Positions 61,520 through 64,000 of a DNA stretch of 64,000 bases are shown one piece after another. The notes under the pieces are model-generated. The model was not told the DNA's origin. It searched no databases and saw nothing but the letters and a program-made list of their open reading frames with translations. The DNA is from Lachnospiraceae bacterium UBA3820 (lineage in GTDB: Bacteria; Bacillota; Clostridia; Lachnospirales; Lachnospiraceae), in contig DFDU01000026.1 in NCBI GenBank assembly GCA_002369325.1, positions 1 through 64,000 of the forward strand. Direction: 5' to 3'. How positions within the stretch are numbered: the stretch's first letter is position 1; every line of letters begins with the position of its first letter. The position numbers were made by a program, and so were the translations under genes.

Positions 61520-62904
61520 TATTTATCAGCCAGATATGTTCTTATAGCGTTTTGAAGCTTTTCGTTGTATATAACAAAATGTATCTTTGGCGATAGCTGT
61601 TTATTCATCGAAATCCACTTTCTACTTACGGTAAAATCCATATTTTTAAATTTACCGGAGGTTATGTTTCTGATACTTCCATCATCCTCGGATCGCAGGA
61701 ATTCCTCAAATTCCTTTTCTTTATCAGCTGTATATATAACCATCAAAGGTTTTGCTTTTTTTAACATATATCTGGACTTGGCCTTATAGTACGGAAGTTC
61801 TTCTTTCTTTGTAGTCAGATAAAATTTACCACGTTCCTGATTATTGCTTATGCATTCTCCCGAAAGTGCCACGGAACCCGAAGTCATATGCGATGTACAA
61901 AACATATCCGACGGTTTTTTCGGAAAATAGTAAGGCGAAATCGCACCTGTCATATACATCGGAAACCAGCCTTCCATTCCGAGTATCATTTCTTCCATCG
62001 GTCTGTCAATATTATGTACCATGTTAAGATGAAGCCCTTTTTTCAAAAGCATGGACATGGCAAGAATATATCTTTTCTTAAATTTTTCGTCCTCTGCCGC
62101 CTTAGCCATAGGAAGATCATTATAAAAAAATATAGGTTCCGTTGACTTTGATAAAAGTGTAAGCTTTATGAATTCTTCCTCGGAAGCCTTTCTTCCTTCG
62201 ACACCATAGTAATTTCTTCCGCCCCGAAGCAAAATCGGACTGTTTATAACTCTGACTTTTCCAAGGTCTTCCTTTATATAGTCATCAAGCGAGAAATCAT
62301 CAAGTCTTTGTAAGAATCCGTGGATTATCTCATTATAATCCGTATGTCTTTCCATAAGCCAGCTCTTTATCTTTTCGCCATATATGTCATCGCCCTTTAA
62401 GTCTTCCGGCCTGCATTCAAATATTTTTGCTATAAAATTTCTTCTTTCCGCCGACTTATAATTATCAACTATATAGCCTGCAATCCGCTCTATAAAATCA
62501 TCTATGTCAAGGGGTTTTCTCTCGGCTTTTTTTATTCTCGATATATATGATGCATCATAGCCCAGAGCCTTTCCCATGCTTACGTTTGAAAGACCGAGCC
62601 CCTCCTGAAGAAGCTTAAAATTTCCGACAAAATCTTCAAATTCGTAGATTTTTTTTGATGATGTCAGGCTTTCCTCAAGTATATTTAAAATCTCGGATTT
62701 TTTTATACCGAGAGATTTTTCATCAGCCAGAATATAAAGTGCATCGGAAAGCTTTTTTATATATTCGCTTTCAGGTTCGGGCTCTCTTTTTCCACTGATA
62801 TATCTGCTTATGGCAGCATTTGAAATGCCGGTTTTCCTGCTTAATTCAGTCGCTGAGCAACCTATAATATCCATATATCTTTTTAATTCTTCACAAAATC
62901 TCAT
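61519..62904 (-). CDS. double-HTH XRE-type regulator, paralogue of the regulator at 34037
   Basis: 461 residues from ATG 62904 (AAAGGTG about 12 bases upstream); the frame reaches 62982 without a better site. HTH 1 (about 1-45: SATELSRKTGISNAAISRYISGKREP) and HTH 2 (about 100-145: SMGKALGYDASYISRIKKAERKP); only the second is shared with the regulator at 34037-35302. The C-terminal part matches that protein: FFYNDLPM, HNIDRPMEEMI, GWFPMYMTGAISPYYFP, CTSHMTSGSVALSG. No known ligand domain is recognised. Downstream lie the three phased repeats and the DUF4143 gene. Confidence 0.75.
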   Translation of the reverse strand: MRFCEELKRYMDIIGCSATELSRKTGISNAAISRYISGKREPEPESEYIKKLSDALYILADEKSLGIKKSEILNILEESLTSSKKIYEFEDFVGNFKLLQEGLGLSNVSMGKALGYDASYISRIKKAERKPLDIDDFIERIAGYIVDNYKSAERRNFIAKIFECRPEDLKGDDIYGEKIKSWLMERHTDYNEIIHGFLQRLDDFSLDDYIKEDLGKVRVINSPILLRGGRNYYGVEGRKASEEEFIKLTLLSKSTEPIFFYNDLPMAKAAEDEKFKKRYILAMSMLLKKGLHLNMVHNIDRPMEEMILGMEGWFPMYMTGAISPYYFPKKPSDMFCTSHMTSGSVALSGECISNNQERGKFYLTTKKEELPYYKAKSRYMLKKAKPLMVIYTADKEKEFEEFLRSEDDGSIRNITSGKFKNMDFTVSRKWISMNKQLSPKIHFVIYNEKLQNAIRTYLADK

Positions 62905-62985
62905 GTTAAATACCACACCTTTCTGCAAATACAACTCCTGTCTTATAAAAATACTTATCTGACAGCCGCTCCCATCCGACAACCA

Positions 62986-63840
62986 TTAGCTCTGTAAGTC
63001 TATCGTATATTCATATATTTCTCTTTTTGAAACCCCTCTGTCCTTTGCCACAAGCTTAGCCGCTTCCTTCTTATCCATACCTTGTTCGATATACATTTTC
63101 AAATGCTCCGTAACCGACATCTGTTCCCATCTTGCGACAGCTTCTTTTTCTATCTCTTCAATTGATTTTCCTTTTATAACAATTATGCACTCGCCCTTAG
63201 GCTCGTTTTCGGCGTAGTATTCCGCAGCCTTATATAAGGATGTCTTAAAAAATGTTTCATGTTTTTTAGTAAGCTCCCTGCATACCGTCGCTTCCCTGTC
63301 GCCAAGCGTTTCACATAATTCCTTGAGTGTTCTTGTAAGCCTGTGAGGTGCTTCGTATATAATCATCGTTCTTGTTTCTTTTTTTAATTCATCAAGCACC
63401 AGTTTTCTTTCTTTTTTTTCTTTTTCGGACGGTAAAAATGCCTCAAATGCAAATCTTCTTGTCGGCTGTCCGGATGCAATAATCGCATTTACCGCAGCGC
63501 AAGCACCCGGAACGGGTACCACTTCTATGCCGTTTTCATAACACTTTTTTACAAGTTCTTCACCGGGATCGGATATACCGGGAGTACCCGCATCCGTTAT
63601 CTCGGCTATATTTTTTCCTTCAGTCAAAAGTGCGATAATCTCATCTGCCTTTTCAAATTTATTATGCTCATGATAGCTTGTCATCGGGGTTTTTATATCA
63701 AAATGATTTAAGAGCTTTATGCTGTTTCTGGTATCCTCTGCCGCAATGATATCTACCTCATTTAGTATCCTTACCGCACGATATGTTATGTCCTCAAGGT
63801 TACCTATAGGTGTTGCAACAAGATAAAGTTTTCCTGCCAT
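62986..63840 (-). CDS. rsmI: 16S rRNA 2'-O-ribose C1402 methyltransferase
   Basis: 284 residues. LYLVATPIGNLEDITYRA, AAEDTRNS, SYHEHN, TDAGTPGISDPGE and VPVPGACAAVNA are standard RsmI motifs of the tetrapyrrole-methylase-like fold. It methylates the ribose of C1402 in 16S rRNA. It begins four bases after the stop of the TrmN6-like gene, the common Firmicute arrangement. Confidence 0.96.
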   Translation of the reverse strand: MAGKLYLVATPIGNLEDITYRAVRILNEVDIIAAEDTRNSIKLLNHFDIKTPMTSYHEHNKFEKADEIIALLTEGKNIAEITDAGTPGISDPGEELVKKCYENGIEVVPVPGACAAVNAIIASGQPTRRFAFEAFLPSEKEKKERKLVLDELKKETRTMIIYEAPHRLTRTLKELCETLGDREATVCRELTKKHETFFKTSLYKAAEYYAENEPKGECIIVIKGKSIEEIEKEAVARWEQMSVTEHLKMYIEQGMDKKEAAKLVAKDRGVSKREIYEYTIDLQS

Positions 63841-63844
63841 TTTT

Positions 63845-64000
63845 TTACCTCATATTATATCTTTTAAGAAGCTCGTCCGTATAGCTTCCGTCCTTGTTAT
63901 ATACTATAAGTGTCGGTTCGATTTTAATCATTGGATTTCCGCCCTTTACCGCTTCGATTAGTACCATATTGGGTTCCTTATTCGCATGCGGCTGTACCAT
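63845..64000 (-). CDS. 3' end of a TrmN6/YfiC-like methyltransferase (partial)
   Basis: The last 51 residues of a minus-strand gene cut by the window edge. PHANKEPNMVLIEAVKGGNP followed by MIKIEPTLIVYNKDGSYT matches the C-terminus of tRNA1(Val) (adenine-37-N6)-methyltransferase-type proteins, usually encoded just before rsmI. The start is outside the window. Confidence 0.82.
   Translation of the reverse strand: MVQPHANKEPNMVLIEAVKGGNPMIKIEPTLIVYNKDGSYTDELLKRYNMR

Overview
The window looks like chromosomal DNA of an AT-rich Gram-positive anaerobe in the Clostridia, most likely Lachnospiraceae. The evidence is a HydG [FeFe]-hydrogenase maturase, a Gram-positive tad pilus operon (Flp1-type pilin, no outer-membrane secretin), VanW, a membrane-anchored clostripain-like protease, strong GGAGG ribosome sites and Firmicute-type intrinsic terminators. 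No rRNA, tRNA, insertion sequence or CRISPR array was seen. Most genes lie on the minus strand.

Layout. 1-6.7 kb: two paralogous lipoproteins sharing an 80-bp identical block and a common upstream motif, a decayed mobile-element fragment between them, a gene whose 5' extension carries two in-frame TAG codons, a PAS-GGDEF-EAL phosphodiesterase and an HD hydrolase. 7-13.2 kb: an aspartate-type aminotransferase, a 613-bp gene-free stretch that folds into a giant cloverleaf of nested inverted repeats, a YesL-like membrane protein, a chemoreceptor and lysA. 13-21 kb: a large membrane-anchored propeller-like protein, phosphofructokinase, and the flavodoxin/SCP2-dnaX-ybaB-recR cluster. 21-30.4 kb: a tad pilus operon (prepilin peptidase, TadZ, TadA, TadB, TadC, Flp pilin, DUF5702 protein, two TadE-like proteins, FHA protein) with a promoter, a structured leader and an internal stem-loop.

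30.4-38.7 kb: a CmpB-like membrane protein, an ABC exporter, then a plus-strand cassette of XRE regulator, small membrane protein, repeat-tailed anchored protein and anchored C11 peptidase. 38.8-49.9 kb: a DHH phosphoesterase, a Thr/Glu-rich anchored protein, hydG, an ABC/two-component module, radical SAM YhcC, TrmL, aminotransferase/Lrp and an AIR-synthase-like protein. 50-54.7 kb: VanW, small membrane proteins, endonuclease III and a DUF815 ATPase. 54.9-64 kb: a 1655-residue secreted repeat protein, a DUF4143 ATPase whose promoter is threaded with three 33-bp-phased repeats, a double-HTH regulator paralogous to the one at 34 kb, rsmI, and the 3' end of a TrmN6-like methyltransferase cut by the window edge.

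The strongest candidates for something undescribed are the cloverleaf at 8278-8890, the phased repeats at 61438-61519 with their two neighbouring genes, and the regulator/protease cassette at 34037-38710. Functions are assigned from motifs read by eye; no database search was possible.
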